Below are positions 45,112 to 56,451 of a stretch of 64,000 bases of DNA, one piece after another. The DNA is from Sulfitobacter guttiformis (lineage in GTDB: Bacteria > Pseudomonadota > Alphaproteobacteria > Rhodobacterales > Rhodobacteraceae). The translations under genes were made by a program, and so were the position numbers. The stretch spans positions 124,001-188,000 of the forward strand of contig NZ_RAQK01000002.1 in assembly GCF_003610455.1 (NCBI RefSeq). The letters run 5' to 3'. Below the pieces are notes generated by a model. That model was not told where the DNA came from. It saw nothing but the letters and a program-made list of their open reading frames with translations, and made no database searches. The stretch's first letter is position 1. Every line of letters starts with the position of its first letter.

Positions 45112-45575
45112 AATCTGACCTCGTTCGTTTCGGTATCAATAGACTGCTATCAAGCTAATGCCCAGTGAGCTACCCACCCGAAAACTGGACACTGCCGCAA
45201 GCTGCGATTTGGAGACCTGCTTATATTCAAGGCGAAGGAGATCAGATATACCGAAACGGGGTCAACATCGTCCAGAACCTAAGGGTAAGGTAACGTGAGA
45301 AATACTGATGGGGCAGGGACCTGCCAGCTGCGTAATCGGTCGGTTCCTGCTTCATCCTAAGATTAGCCACTAATGGAAGCGGGATTTGCTGTCGCTTTAT
45401 GCATTGCAGCATTACTGCTCCTGAAGCAAATACGAGTATGTCCCGAACGGCCCGAAGCTAACCCTAATGTTTCGCGCAGCGAACGACAGCCTTGCGCCAA
45501 TTCTGTTGCAAAAATCTTTTTCATTTGGTGCTCCGTCGCTCATTCAATTCTAGTAATTATGCGGGGGATTTTACG
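45112..45575. other. Intergenic region
   Basis: Holds a copy of the dispersed motif at 45181-45210. A 68-codon frame at 45373-45579 has hydrophobic start but ends in the IS1182 relic and has no clear ribosome-binding site. Confidence 0.4.
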
Positions 45576-46856
45576 GTGATGGGACCAAAGCAGGAAACGC
45601 AAGGCGCGCTGTTTTACAGCTACAATTGCCGTCCATCATTGCTCCCTAACTGCTGATCCGCATGCTGCTCGTGGATTACTGCTTCTGCATTCGTTCAGAG
45701 CGTCGGCTTTGTGAAGAGGTGCATCTGAACCTCGCTCATCGTTGGTTCTCTCGCCTCGACTTATCTGAGCCAATGCCAAACCACTCGACGTTTTCTAAGA
45801 ACCGTCACGGGCGTTTTCGGGAAAGAAAACTGCTGAGACATCTGTTCAAGAAGACCGCGGCCCGCTGCTTCGCAGATGGTCTGGCGGGCAGCCAGCGCCT
45901 TGCGGCAGATGCCAGTCCGATTGAGGCAGATGCGAACAAACAGAACTCCACACCAAAGGCAGATTGGATCACAGTGCCGTCAATCCAAACGATGCGCGGC
46001 GTGCTGTGAAGGAGTGTCTGGATGTCTTGGACGACGCAGCTTGTGGTGCGGCATCTACGTCTGCACCTAAGTCCACGTCCCACTTTGGTCCAGCAAGCCA
46101 ATGGACGGCGGCCCGTAAAGGTCCTGCATTCTTCAGCTATTCAACCAATTACCTAATCGATACAGAGCGCAGCGTCATTGTGGATGTTGAAGGAGCAAGA
46201 TCGAAATCGCAGGCCGAAATCGTTTCAGTAGGCACCATGTTGGCTCGGCTCAAGGATCTGCATGATTTTGATCCTGAACAACTCATAGCAGACGCGGCAT
46301 ATGGGTCAGGTCCAATGCCGGAGTGGCTGGTTGATCGCAACGTCAAACCCCACATTCCTGTGGTGGATAAATCAGGACGAATAGACGGCACATGGTCTCG
46401 CGCTGCCTTTGAATGGGATTCTGAGAACAACCCATGCATCTGCCCGGAAGGCGGACCGCTCAAGCAATTCCGGCGCAGTTATTTTAATCCGAACCGTAAA
46501 CCCACAGGCAAGGGCGTTGCCAAGTATCAGGCTCTGAAACACATCTGCCAAGCATGCCCACCAAAGATGAAGTGTTGCGCAAAAGCTGATGTACGCAAGA
46601 TCACCCGCGAAGAACATGTAGATGCAGGGAAGGTCGCCCGAGACATCGCAAAAACCAAACAGTATGCGACCTCAATTCGGCTGTGAAAGGAAGTCGAAAT
46701 GCTCTTTGCCCACCTCAAATGCATTCCCGGGTTGGCAGGATACAATTACGTGGACCATGCGGTGCAAATGACGAATTCCTCCTCGCCACAACCGCCCAAA
46801 ACCTTCGCAAATTTGGCAAGATCCTTTCTGTACCGCAGCATGTGCGAAAAGCCTGA
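45576..46856 (+). pseudogene. IS1182-family transposase pseudogene
   Basis: Starts MMGPKQETQGALFYSY-like (GTG 45576), then a deletion and shift to MLLVDYCFCIRSERRLCEEV, HLNLAHRWFSRLDLSEPMPN and HSTFSKNRHGRFRERKLLRH, the IS1182 N-terminal region. After a frameshift near 46000 comes the DDE core (ADASPIEADANKQNSTPK, LIADAAYGSGPMPEWLVD) and the zinc-like ICQACPPKMKCC. A stop at 46684 breaks the C-terminal VEMLFAHLK, which continues in altered frames to ANDEFLLATTAQNLRKF and the end at 46856. At least three lesions. Intact copies would be about 450-500 residues. Confidence 0.88.
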
Positions 46857-47030
46857 AAGAAAAGGCGCTTACACTCAGTTTGTTTCGTCATTTTCTGCGG
46901 CTGCAACACTCAGTTCTTCAATAAAATCAGCCTAAGTTTTCTGATGCTGCGGTTAGCATGATGCATAAAAGCGTCCAAAGCTGCTGTTTTGGATTTCTAA
47001 GGTCTGAAATTGAGGCGTGATGAGCGGTAA

Positions 47031-47059
47031 CGGCCAGCAAAAACAAAAGCTGCTGGCCG
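47031..47059 (-). terminator. Terminator-like hairpin after groEL
   Basis: CGGCCAGCA and TGCTGGCCG form a 9-bp stem with an 11-base loop, 16 bases beyond the groEL stop on the minus strand. The T-rich tract is in the loop rather than after the stem, so termination is likely but unproven. Confidence 0.5.
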
Positions 47060-47075
47060 CGTTTTGCATTACGAC

Positions 47076-49029
<1,954 letters not shown>

Positions 49030-49081
49030 GGAAATGCTCCTTTTTGAGATTTCCGGTAGGGGTGGCATGCGTAGAAACGCA

Positions 49082-49108
49082 TTGGCACTCGCCACACCTG
49101 AGTGCCAA
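49082..49108. promoter_or_regulatory. CIRCE operator (HrcA-binding) upstream of groESL
   Basis: TTGGCACTC-N9-GAGTGCCAA, a perfect 9-bp inverted repeat with a 9-base spacer, matches the CIRCE consensus TTAGCACTC-N9-GAGTGCTAA with one symmetrical change. It lies 53 bases upstream of the groES ATG, where the repressor HrcA would block transcription until heat stress. Confidence 0.93.
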
Positions 49109-49216
49109 TGTTACTGAGGTGGCTATCGCTGCAGGCCGCCGCAAGTGGCTGTAGAACTATATTTCATCGGGAACAATTGTCCTGAAATCAGCGAGCCAAT
49201 AGGCGGTCCTGGCGAC

Positions 49217-49345
49217 TTACTTTACCGCCTTACCCGAGATCGAAATCGCAGGCTTTCCAGCATTTGAATTAGCCGTTGCAGAGACTTTTGGCTTTTCCTG
49301 CTTTGGCTTCTTCGCTTCCTTTTTGCTGTTCTTACCTTTGGCCAT
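49217..49345 (-). CDS. Small basic protein, 42 residues
   Basis: The minus strand from ATG 49345 encodes a 42-residue Lys-rich peptide (MAKGKNSKKEAKKPKQEKPK at the start, then a Ser/Ala/Thr/Gly stretch ending GKAVK). Similar short basic proteins of unknown function occur widely in proteobacteria as far as I recall. AAGGACAGACC precedes the ATG. Charge and length suggest RNA- or DNA-binding, which is inference. It lies upstream of the groESL operator. Confidence 0.6.
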   Translation of the reverse strand: MAKGKNSKKEAKKPKQEKPKVSATANSNAGKPAISISGKAVK

Positions 49346-49451
49346 GGTCTGTCCTTCCAAAATGCAGCGATCCGATGCCGTGGTGGCAAAGCGAGGCTGC
49401 GCTACGCATCAGACGTTTGAAATACGACGCGTGATGAATTCGACTGTCGAT

Positions 49452-50273
49452 TTAGAGGCGGCGCTGCGGATTTGTATCCGCTTCGTCCAACGCCCGTTGC
49501 TGACCGCGCGAAACTGTCGTGATCGGTGTGCCAAACATCGCGTTTGCAGCAGCGAAATCTTCCGGTGTGTCAATCTCAGTCCATTTCATGCCCGTGATGT
49601 CCAGTGCATGAAACGGGATGCCTTTGCTAACCAGCCGCGCATAGGCCGCTTCGTAATGCGCTTGTGCATTGGCGGGGCTTTCCATCAGTTCTTTCAACTC
49701 AGCAAACAACAAGGGGCCTGTGACTGCGCTGATTTTCTCGATGCCGATTGTAGCGCCAAGTGCCGATGCAGGATCGACTGTTTTGCCAATCTCGCTCACG
49801 CGCATTTTGTCGTCAGCAATCACTTTCACCTCTTCGTCCGTCAGCTCAATATTGCGATCAGTGCACAGAATGTTTGGTAGATCGCTATCTATCAAAGCAC
49901 GCATAACTCTCGTCTCGAATACCACATCAGCATCAATTTTTATGAAATCTGCCGTACCGACGGTCGGTGATGCCAGCATCAGGGAATATCCTGTGTTGGT
50001 ATCGCGGTAGCGGTCATTCATCACATAGGTGACGCGGATCCCGCGAAAGGTTTTGTCGATGAACTGTTTGAGTTCATCCGCACGATGGCCGAGCACCACG
50101 ACAAACTGGGACATCCCGCAACTTAGGCAGTTGCGGATGATCCGTTCCATAACAACCGAGCCGCCGACGGATAGCAGGCTTTTGGCGGTTTTGTCAGTGA
50201 GCGGGCTGAGGCGCGTTCCAATGCCAGCAGCCAGAATTACGGCCATCGGTGGGCGTGCATTGTCATATTTCAT
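49452..50273 (-). CDS. LicC-like nucleotidyltransferase (NTP transferase)
   Basis: 273 residues. The N terminus VILAAGIGTRLSPLTDKTAK, followed by SLLSVGG, is the G-x-G-T-R...K nucleotide-binding signature, and DFIKIDADVVFE holds the metal-binding Asp pair. Closest described relatives are phosphocholine cytidylyltransferases (LicC) and sugar-phosphate nucleotidyltransferases. It may make CDP-choline/CDP-ethanolamine or a nucleotide sugar for lipid or surface decoration. Upstream lies the relic of what may be a membrane protein. Confidence 0.82.
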   Translation of the reverse strand: MKYDNARPPMAVILAAGIGTRLSPLTDKTAKSLLSVGGSVVMERIIRNCLSCGMSQFVVVLGHRADELKQFIDKTFRGIRVTYVMNDRYRDTNTGYSLMLASPTVGTADFIKIDADVVFETRVMRALIDSDLPNILCTDRNIELTDEEVKVIADDKMRVSEIGKTVDPASALGATIGIEKISAVTGPLLFAELKELMESPANAQAHYEAAYARLVSKGIPFHALDITGMKWTEIDTPEDFAAANAMFGTPITTVSRGQQRALDEADTNPQRRL

Positions 50274-51009
50274 AGGGTTGTCCTGACCGCATCAAGGATG
50301 CTCAACGTAATTTCTGAGTCGCAAGATTTTGATTTTCAAAAGTAATTCTGCCGCGCCGCCATGCTTTGAACGGACCGCAAATATCTGACTTGCGGCGAAG
50401 ATCCTTAGAATGATCGTAAATGGCCGATGATAAGCGCGGCGGCCAGTATGTAGATGAACACGCCTTCGTCGTAATCGAGGTTGTTGCGTTACGAACCGCT
50501 TCACATTCGCCACGATTTCTGAGTCCAATCCGGCCAAGGGATCGCGTCTTTTTAGATCGGCCATCTGTGGTGGAGTATGCGGGATCGAACACTGTTTCGA
50601 CCTCGAGTTCTACTAGTCTAAATAGCCGCGCAGCACGCAAAACGCAACGCCAATCAGCGTGAGTAAGAAAGGCAGAACATCAAGCGATTGCACATGACGT
50701 TGCCGGAATATGCCAAGACTTGGGCTGGCCGTGACTAAACAGGTCGATGAGAACGCTCCAAATGTGCAGGAATCCGGCGTTGGAGGAATTGCAGCGAAAG
50801 CTCACCCTATTCGCAGATCAACGTGTAATCTGCCGAAATACTCGAATGGCAGGTAATTTTTGTGTTTGAATAATCGATCGTGCGATCCGCCACGCGCTCC
50901 CACATTGTAAATTAGACGTTGATAGCGCTCTATATAACGAGATGTGCAAAAGGTGTTTAGGCCCGAAAAGAGCCCATTCAACCGATGCTTCAGTAACGTC
51001 GAATTTCCG
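50274..51009. other. Intergenic region with a possible membrane-protein relic
   Basis: On the minus strand about 50427-50505 reads NNLDYDEGVFIYILAAALII then GHLRSF and a stop, which looks like the end of a membrane protein, but its upstream part is out of frame (KRRDPLAGLDSEIVANVKRF). A CDP-alcohol phosphatidyltransferase relic would suit the neighbouring LicC-like gene, but I cannot show this. At 50783-50808 lies a dispersed-element motif. Nothing else recognised. Confidence 0.4.
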
Positions 51010-51870
51010 CTAAGCAGGAACGGTAAAAAGCTTGATCCCGGGCGCATGAAGGCCAGTGGGCGAGCGTGTGAAAATCTCGAACCCGTCGGATGTCACGCCA
51101 ATCGAATGCTCGAATTGTGCCGAAAGGGATCTGTCACGCGTTACGGCCGTCCATTCGTCTGCAAGCAATTTTACGTCGGCACGCCCCAAGTTGATCATCG
51201 GTTCAATAGTAAAAATCATACCCTCTCTTAGCTCCAAGCCGGTTCCAGCTGTGCCGAAGTTCAGGATGTCGGGGGAGTCGTGAAAGACCTGCCCGATGCC
51301 GTGGCCGCAAAATTCGCGGACCACCGAGCAGCGTTCGGAACGCGCGTAGGTTTGTATTGCATTGCCGATATCACCTAATCGCGCTCCAGGACGTACTACA
51401 CTGATACCCTGCATCATCGCCTCATGCGCAATCTGGATAAGGCGCTCAGCCGTGCGTTTCGGCTTTCCAACCACATACATCCGACTTGAATCGCCATGCC
51501 ACCCGTTCAGTATCAGGGTAACATCAACGTTCACAATATCGCCGTCGCGTAACTTTTTCTCGTCGGGAAATCCGTGACAGACCACATGGTTGACCGATGT
51601 GCAGCAGGCGTATGGATAGCTTTTATAGCCCAAAGTCGCTGGTGTGGCATGATACTTGGCTGCGAAGTTAAGGACGAAGTTATTGATCTGCGATAAGGCT
51701 GTGCCAGCGCAGATAAGATCGGCGATGTCGTCGAGACACCGCGCGGTTAACTCACCTGCGCGGCGCATACCCTCAAAAGCGTCAGGCCCATATAGCTTGA
51801 TGCTCTCGGTTCTACGGGCATGCTCCGCCTCGGGTGCAGTCAAAATGTCTATACATTCATATCTGTCCAT
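51010..51870 (-). CDS. map: Type I methionine aminopeptidase
   Basis: 286 residues from ATG 51870. All five metal ligands are present: Asp in VNVDVTLILN and HGDSSRMY, His in CGHGIGQVFHDSP, Glu in FTIEPMI and Glu in AQFEHSIGV. Substrate-loop His is also there (SVNHVVCHG). The enzyme removes N-terminal Met from nascent proteins. The frame extends to ATG 51933 (MATQGQF) but that start would overlap the promoter of the divergent gene. The C terminus has an extra tail after TSDGFEIFTRSP. An additional map copy probably exists elsewhere; this one is paired head-to-head with an antitoxin-like gene. Confidence 0.9.
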   Translation of the reverse strand: MDRYECIDILTAPEAEHARRTESIKLYGPDAFEGMRRAGELTARCLDDIADLICAGTALSQINNFVLNFAAKYHATPATLGYKSYPYACCTSVNHVVCHGFPDEKKLRDGDIVNVDVTLILNGWHGDSSRMYVVGKPKRTAERLIQIAHEAMMQGISVVRPGARLGDIGNAIQTYARSERCSVVREFCGHGIGQVFHDSPDILNFGTAGTGLELREGMIFTIEPMINLGRADVKLLADEWTAVTRDRSLSAQFEHSIGVTSDGFEIFTRSPTGLHAPGIKLFTVPA

Positions 51871-51915
51871 TATGAAGGTAACTCTAAAATTCTCATCGCG
51901 GCAGTAGCAGTCAAA

Positions 51916-51964
51916 TTGACCTTGAGTTGCCATGGCCTTATACGAGTCATATACGGTTCATATA
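51916..51964 (+). promoter_or_regulatory. Promoter with overlapping direct-repeat operator for the ParD-like gene
   Basis: TTGACC (51916-51921) and TATACG (51939-51944) are 17 bases apart. Two copies of TCATATA start at 51947 and 51958, 11 bases apart, one helical turn, directly downstream of the -10 box. That is the layout of an autoregulated antitoxin operator. Confidence 0.55.
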
Positions 51965-51987
51965 GATTATAATTCGGAGGCGCGTCG

Positions 51988-52194
51988 ATGGGCATCGTAA
52001 AAATTGGGGAAGAAATGCATGAGGAACTGCGCAAATCCAGTTCAGTTATGTGCCGTTCGATCAATGCGCAGGCTGAATTCTGGATGAAGGTCGGCATGCT
52101 CGCCGAGGCAAACCCAACCACGCCGTATACCGAAATCATGGCAGGGCAACTCAGGAATGCAGATGTGCAGGTCCCGAAAATCGAAGCTGCCTGA
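51988..52194 (+). CDS. ParD-like antitoxin family protein
   Basis: 68 residues with an excellent CGGAGG ribosome-binding site. MGIVKIGEEMHEELRKSSSV followed by RSINAQAEFWMKVGMLAEAN is the ParD_like (ribbon-helix-helix) family pattern. Such proteins bind DNA as dimers and, with a toxin, form type II systems. No ParE-type toxin gene follows; the only neighbour is the divergent methionine aminopeptidase. Confidence 0.8.
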   Translation: MGIVKIGEEMHEELRKSSSVMCRSINAQAEFWMKVGMLAEANPTTPYTEIMAGQLRNADVQVPKIEAA

Positions 52195-54439
52195 AACCTG
52201 ATACTCTCACTTCAAGGGAGGACGCAGTCATTTGTCTGGGAGCATCAAAGGGCCGCAAGCTGACGCGTCTCAAGAAACAATGAGTTTTTCAAAAAGGCCC
52301 TCAAAGTCATTTGCTTAGCTGGCCCAGTCTTAGATCCTCAATAAATCGCCAAAGTTACTTATATCTGGAAAGCGAGGCGGATAGTTGCGGACTTTAATAT
52401 AGCTGGACACGGCGGCGTACCAGTTAGCGGTAATAGGAACCTGCTCATTAACCAAAACAGAGCGTGGCGAATGTAGCGGGCCCAGCCATGCACTTGAGCC
52501 GTCGACGGGGAGGTGCCTAAAGAGCAGGTTTTGTATGGCACGGGAACAATTTCTCGCGCGCGTGAAAGTACTTATGGCGCAATTTGATCTGGACCTTCAG
52601 AATGCAGTCCATCTTTTTCTGTAAAGGGGACCCCGCGCTCATGCGCTTGCAGGGCTTCCTTGGGCTTTTGAAGGCATTAAATGACAAGACCATTTGACTG
52701 CTCCGTGAATTAAACTGGCTTCATGATATGCTCAGCTTGAAGCATGTCGGGGACATCGATACCGAAGAGTCCGGCCAGTATTCTATGATCGATCCCGAAG
52801 ACCCAATCGTTTCGAGAATCTGCGTCCGAATCAAGACGTCTTCCTCCTGTTTTTATGGAGTACATTTACTTCGCCCGCTGCGAAACCGTCCAAAGCTACA
52901 ATCTCAAATGCGATAGCTGCTGCGATGGCGTCTGGTTTTACCCCACATCAATTCCGGTTGCGACCGATCAGTCAGTATTATCGATTCTTCAGTCTTAGAC
53001 TTAGGCCCTCAATCAATCAAAACCAGTAAAATAGGGGTCCTAAAGAAGTCAGGGAAGAAGTGAATTTGAAATGTCGTTTGCAAGGATCGCTTAAAAGTGA
53101 AACCGGAGTTGGTCAAACCAAACGGCGGATAAGAGTGGAGACAACAGGGATAAGAGAAACTTATCGCAGCGGGCACAGGAGAACTCACATTTCATGAGCA
53201 CTATCTCGCTTCGCGTGCTGACGAAAATCCTCAGTTGGTAAAAGCGATCAAGATTAATGAGGGTGATCTGGACAGGTTCTGTAATCGATATTTAGAGGCG
53301 TGGGGCGCGCAAGTTAAAGCGGGAGATGCTTCGATCTCATTCTCGATGAATCCAAATTTCTTTTGAAAAATGCCTGAAATTTACTGGACGCTATAGATGG
53401 TAGGTTGGCAAGCTTTGAAGCCGAAACTCCTGAAGGATATTTTCTTTCTGTTTTCGAGGGCTAAGGAGAAAAGACAGCCGCTGCAGGCAACTGCATCAAG
53501 GCACTGAGCTGCGTACCTGTGATGGGAAATGCGAGGGTATCCTAGGAATTTACCGGTGATTTCGGTCGAGAAAGTTTATTAGAGCTGGGGGGGGGGAGCG
53601 AAGTTATGGACAGCGGAAGAGATGACGAAATTTTTTGCCAAACTTAAACCGTATTCATTGGCTCGGATTTGGCTCATACGGTCTCGAAATGTCCTGCCTC
53701 GTATTAGGGGTATTGGTGGCCTGGATCAGCACAATTTAAAAACGTGATAAGGTGTCGCTGGCTGAAATTCCAGCCCGACAAGAAGAGCTCTGCATAGTTG
53801 CTGTTCCTGCGCTACCACAACTAATACATAAACCGTCACTTCATCAAAGTCGGCAAAGCTTTTTGCAAACCGAGGCTGCAAATACTCTCGCGCCCCTGAG
53901 TCGCTTTGAAACAAGTTCCAAAACTGGACAGAGCGAGCTGGCCTTCCAAAAACATGGACCACAACAGGGCGCGGTGCAACTGCTCCCAGCGGCTTGTGGT
54001 ACAAAATATGAAATCATGCGTTTTATGGCTCAAACACAAGCTAATACTTCTGAGATTTATACCAAGAATGTTAAAAAGAGCAGGATCGGCAAAGCTTGCG
54101 ATTGAGAAAATGCATCAATGAATTTCAAGGATGTGGACCTCGGTTGCTGAAGAGTGGTCCACATTCCACACGCAATCCCAACGTAATATGGCGGAAATTG
54201 GGATGTTTGGTAGGCCCGGCAGACAAGACGTCTGTGAACCATATCAGATAGATGAGGCGGCGAACTGCCGTAAATCTGTCATTGGAAACACTCAGGAAAA
54301 AACCGCTTTGACGAACCTTTCGGGGAACGTCGAGGCAAAAGAAAACGCCGCGACCTCGGCAAAGGTCAACGGCGTCAAAGACGATAAGAAACGCGACATT
54401 TCTTGCGCTGATGCTACCCCGAAGCGGAGCGCAAATGCA
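52195..54439. other. 2.2-kb region of gene debris before the phage-like element
   Basis: No intact gene. 53154-53366 on the plus strand is an open 70-codon stretch without start (KLIAAGTGELTFHEHYLASR, then ADENPQLVKAIKINEGDLDR) that looks like real but decayed coding sequence, possibly an integrase or phage gene. 53588-53598 is a run of ten or more G. The left boundary of the element at 54.4 kb should lie here, but I found neither a tRNA nor a direct repeat. Confidence 0.5.
53154..53366 (+). pseudogene. Unidentified protein-coding fragment
   Basis: Seventy codons open to TGA with protein-like composition (TFHEHYLASRADENPQLVKA, INEGDLDRFCNRYLEAWGAQ). No start codon with a ribosome-binding site and no recognisable family. 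It is probably part of a decayed gene. Confidence 0.4.
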
Positions 54440-54676
54440 ATGTCTTTGTATGCCAAGGACCGCCATAAGCGCGCGTCTAAGTCGCTGGGCTACGTCCTGA
54501 CCATGGCAACCCCTGACGCATGGGAGGGCTTCGTCCTTGTGCTCAAGGCGAGACTGACCACGGGCGAACGGCAGGCGCTGGCGATGGCGGCGCTGGTCAC
54601 GCTCGACGATGATACCGCATATCGTACGGCATCGGCGGCGGTGTTCGGCGTTCTGGACGGCGAGGTGCTGTCATGA
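54440..54676 (+). CDS. Small phage-type protein preceding the TOPRIM gene
   Basis: 78 residues from ATG 54440 (the frame is open to 54131 but the upstream part is unlike protein). Helical, with YAKDRHKRASKSLGYVLTMA and WEGFVLVLKARLTTGERQAL. Ends in an ATGA overlap with the next gene. GCGGAG precedes the ATG. Unknown; in an early-module position. Confidence 0.5.
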   Translation: MSLYAKDRHKRASKSLGYVLTMATPDAWEGFVLVLKARLTTGERQALAMAALVTLDDDTAYRTASAAVFGVLDGEVLS

Positions 54677-55611
54677 ATATTCAAATTCAGGCTGGCCTGA
54701 AAACGGGCAAACGGGGATATATCACCTCTTATAACCCGATGGCAAAAACTCAGATCTTGCTTGATCAAGCGCAACTTGTACTTGACGAATACCGCCAGTA
54801 CTGGCCCCTGACCATCCGGCAGATATTTTATCGCATGGTAGGGGCGCACGGCTACGACAAGAGCGAAGCTGCATACAACAGGCTGTGTCACCATCTCGCC
54901 AATGCGCGGCGAGCGCGTATTATCCCTTTCGATGCTATCCGCGATGATGGAGTTACAACGTATCGTCGTGATCATTTTGACGACCGCGACGACTTCCTGA
55001 GCCATGTTCGCAGAATGGGGGAGCGGTACACTCGCAACAAGTTATCCGCTCAGGACATTCATATCGAGGTCTGGTGTGAAGCTGCGGGCATGTTGCCTCA
55101 GATCGACGATGTTGCGGCACCGTACTCAGTGAAGGCGTATTCATCCGGCGGCTTCGATAGCCTGACCGCCAAAAAAGACTTGGCTGACCGGATTGTGAGA
55201 GTCGAAAAGCCTGCGATCATCCTGCACCTCGGGGACTGCGATCCGAGCGGCGAAGATATTTTCAACGCTGTAGCTGAGGACGTAACTGCCTTTGTTGAAG
55301 CGGATCGTCGGCATGGACTGGTGACTGTAGAGTTTCACCGCATAGCGTTGACCAAACAACAGGTTGTTGAATACGACCTGCCCACTGCGCCTGCTAAATC
55401 AACCGACACGAGATCCAAGAATTGGGAGGGCGGCACCTGTCAACTTGAGGCTCTACCGCCAAACGTGATTGCAGAGATCCTCAAGACCGCGTTGTGGAAG
55501 CACATAGATCCTGAGCAGTACCTTGCGGATGTAGAGGCTCAGAAAGTTGACCGTGAAGCTATCACGCGGCTTCTGTTGCCCGCGCCTCAGTCTGGGGAGG
55601 GCGCGGAATGA
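54673..55611 (+). CDS. TOPRIM-domain protein resembling topoisomerase VI A (phage/satellite)
   Basis: 312 residues. N-terminal winged-helix-like region with a Tyr (WPLTIRQIFYRMVGAHGYDK, about residues 42-61), where Y-R in the IRQIFYRMV context resembles the Topo VI A/Spo11 catalytic Tyr region. The TOPRIM core follows: HIEVWCEAAGM (the Glu) and ILHLGDCDPSGEDIF (DxD). Such phage proteins are known but uncharacterised; replication, recombination or defence roles are all possible. It overlaps both neighbours by ATGA. Confidence 0.65.
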   Translation: MNIQIQAGLKTGKRGYITSYNPMAKTQILLDQAQLVLDEYRQYWPLTIRQIFYRMVGAHGYDKSEAAYNRLCHHLANARRARIIPFDAIRDDGVTTYRRDHFDDRDDFLSHVRRMGERYTRNKLSAQDIHIEVWCEAAGMLPQIDDVAAPYSVKAYSSGGFDSLTAKKDLADRIVRVEKPAIILHLGDCDPSGEDIFNAVAEDVTAFVEADRRHGLVTVEFHRIALTKQQVVEYDLPTAPAKSTDTRSKNWEGGTCQLEALPPNVIAEILKTALWKHIDPEQYLADVEAQKVDREAITRLLLPAPQSGEGAE

Positions 55612-55868
55612 CCTTCCACAATCGCCAGCCAATCGAGCGCGCGGCAACGCCTGCTGAGATCGAACGTCTGCTGCACCACATGCCTGTGGTTGCTCAGATG
55701 GCGGAGAACACATGGGCCAAGGGCTTTGCACAGTCTGTCACCAAACAGGCGCGACGCAAGAATTGGAAACCATCCCTGAAACAACTGTCTGTGATGCGCG
55801 GGCTGGTCTCTGACCTGTTCACCCATGCCAGCGACGATGCGGAGGACTTCAACCCGATTGAAAGCTGA
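55608..55868 (+). CDS. Small phage-type protein
   Basis: 86 residues, starting in the TOPRIM gene's stop (ATGA). Helical and basic (QSVTKQARRKNWKPSLKQLS, then VMRGLVSDLF). Followed immediately by the structured non-coding region. Function unknown. Confidence 0.6.
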   Translation: MTFHNRQPIERAATPAEIERLLHHMPVVAQMAENTWAKGFAQSVTKQARRKNWKPSLKQLSVMRGLVSDLFTHASDDAEDFNPIES

Positions 55869-56284
55869 TCACCCGTGGCGCTGCTGTAGAGCGGCTGTGG
55901 CGTCACGGGTGAAGCATCGGCCCGCGTTCATAGTGAGCATACCTTAGGGGCATATCACAGGACGCGGGTCACGCTCTAGCTTTTGACCGTCGAGCAATAT
56001 CGGCGGGGATATAGATCGGGAACTACCCCACTCCGAGCGGAACCAGTGCCTACTAGGCCGCTCAGAAGCGCGACACAGAACCCACCGCCTCAGTGCGGGG
56101 ACCGACCGGAGCAAGACTGCAAAGGACGGGGCTGGAGAGTACCCAGCGGGACAGCGGCTGGCCACCGATACCGGGCATCGCGTGGATACGATCTAGGAAG
56201 GTAGGACTGTCGCACCGAGCAAGGGAATACTCCTTTGTGTAGCGGGGGACAGTAGCGGGGGCGGACTGTGCCTAGAATTGATTG
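55869..56284 (+). ncRNA. Candidate structured RNA or packaging region
   Basis: About 415 bases without a convincing gene but dense in inverted repeats: TCACCCGTG/CACGGGTGA (55869-55877 with 55904-55912), CCCGCGT/ACGCGGG (55921-55927 with 55962-55968), GAGCGG/CCGCTC around the palindrome CCTACTAGG near 56040-56065, CCGC/GCGG near 56090 and GCTGG/CCAGC near 56130. G/C-rich and stop-rich on both strands. It sits between the early module and the terminase gene, where satellites and phages may hold a regulatory RNA or a packaging (cos/pac) site. No known RNA family recognised. Confidence 0.4.
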
Positions 56285-56299
56285 TGTTATAGTATAACA
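56285..56299. promoter_or_regulatory. Perfect palindromic operator candidate
   Basis: TGTTATA-G-TATAACA, a perfect 15-base palindrome. TTGATT lies just upstream at 56278. The nearest genes are the secreted protein on the minus strand (ending 56452) and terL. Likely binding site for a dimeric repressor. Confidence 0.55.
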
Positions 56300-56451
56300 T
56301 GTGATATAGTTAAGAAGATCGTCGTGATGACTGATCAACATCCCATAGATGGAGCTAGCGCACTGAACCTGTATCTTAAACTGGTCCCAATGCCCCCTTT
56401 TTCTTCCGTGGGGGGGGTCGCGGTTGGGGGTTATGCGTTCGCGCTGTGCGG

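Noticed and set aside
51010..51933. Upstream ATG 51933 as the start of the aminopeptidase
   Set aside because: It lies in the promoter of the divergent gene, and family alignment begins near 51870.
53585..53600. Poly-G run as a phase-variable tract
   Set aside because: Not within or before any supported gene.
52195..54439. Search for a tRNA or attachment repeat at the left edge of the element
   Set aside because: No cloverleaf or paired direct repeat could be recognised by eye.
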